From: Mixta tenebrionis
Lineage (GTDB): Bacteria; Pseudomonadota; Gammaproteobacteria; Enterobacterales; Enterobacteriaceae
Assembly: GCF_006517625.1 (NCBI RefSeq)
Contig: NZ_VHQI01000003.1
Location: forward strand, 248,001 to 312,000
Reading direction: 5' to 3'
DNA length: 64,000 nt
Shown here: positions 63,799 through 64,000 of the stretch, one piece after another
Layout of the letters: each line of letters opens with the position of its first letter
How positions within the stretch are numbered: position 1 is the first letter of the stretch
Made by a program: the position numbers and the translations under genes
The notes under the pieces: model-generated
What the model saw: the letters and a program-made list of their open reading frames with translations, nothing else
Database searches by the model: none
What the model was told of the DNA's origin: nothing

Positions 63799-64000
63799 AT
63801 GAAACGAATTCAACATGAACTGGCGGCATGGGTAAACCGGGGCGTGGATCGCCATTTACGCCTGGCGGTAACCGGCCTCAGCCGCAGCGGGAAAACGGCC
63901 TTTATTACTTCGCTGGTTAATCAGCTGCTGAATGTGCACGCCGGGGCGCGGCTGCCGCTTTTCTCCGTCGCGCGCGAAGAGCGCCTGCTGGGCGTGAAGC
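63799..64000 (+). CDS. ycjX: YcjX-family P-loop protein (partial, 5' part)
   Basis: The first 67 codons of YcjX, a DUF463 GTPase-like protein associated with the Psp regulon. The reading MKRIQHELAAWVNRGVDRHL continues to the P-loop TGLSRSGKTAFITSLVNQLL, very close to E. coli YcjX. AAGGA lies about 10 bases before the ATG. The gene runs off the end of the window. Confidence 0.93.
   Translation, partial: MKRIQHELAAWVNRGVDRHLRLAVTGLSRSGKTAFITSLVNQLLNVHAGARLPLFSVAREERLLGVK

Overview
The window is chromosomal DNA from a member of the Enterobacterales. The Erwiniaceae (Pantoea/Mixta/Erwinia-like) is the best guess. The backbone order trp, rnm, yciO, rluB, btuR, yciK, sohB, yciN, topA, cysB, acnA, ribA, pgpB, lapAB, pyrF, yciH, osmB, rnb, fabI, sapFDCBA, pspF/pspABCD, ycjX is enterobacterial. 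Unlike in E. coli, trpG and trpD are separate genes. Species assignment is inference.

Layout. 1-3.5 kb: the 5' part of trpC, trpD, trpG, trpE, an attenuator with a leader peptide carrying tandem Trp codons, and a TrpR operator/promoter, all on the minus strand. 3.6-5.1 kb: rnm and yciO. 5.1-7.3 kb: an AT-rich accessory stretch with a lipoprotein serine protease and a microcin-like peptide. 7.3-8.2 kb: rluB. 8.3-13.1 kb: an inserted sugar cassette (GPH-family symporter, cytoplasmic GH3 glycosidase, AraC regulator) behind a perfect-consensus CRP site, splitting rluB from btuR. 13.1-28.8 kb: housekeeping genes, including the small proteins YmiA, YciX and a probable YmiC ahead of acnA. 28.8-31.3 kb: osmB, araD and kdgT. 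31.4-34.3 kb: a DSF-type quorum-sensing pair, the rpfF crotonase synthase convergent with an rpfR/pdeR PAS-GGDEF-EAL receptor. 34.5-41.4 kb: a CstA-family transporter with its YbdD partner, rnb, and a YdeP-like molybdopterin oxidoreductase. 41.5-47.1 kb: a PTS EIICB, an unassigned transcription unit ending in a strong orphan terminator, cheV under a FliA-type promoter, a bluF homologue, a ynaJ homologue, and a decayed type I-E-like CRISPR repeat array without cas genes. 47.1-53.6 kb: cupin, AhpD-like, MocR, LysR and CMD-domain genes around a tRNA-Lys(CUU) and a low-GC pseudogene. 53.8-64 kb: fabI, sapFDCBA, a RyhB sRNA with two Fur-box-like sites, hiuH, pspF, pspABCD and the start of ycjX.

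How it fits together. Much of the accessory content is about sensing and surface or motility decisions. It includes a diffusible fatty-acid signal synthase with its c-di-GMP-modulating receptor, a BLUF photoreceptor with a degenerate EAL domain, a CheV coupling protein with a flagellar promoter, and iron control through RyhB. Carbon acquisition genes (GH3 cassette, PTS permease, KdgT/AraD, CstA) carry recognisable CRP or KdgR-type sites. All functional calls rest on reading motifs and remembered family sequences; no database search was run.
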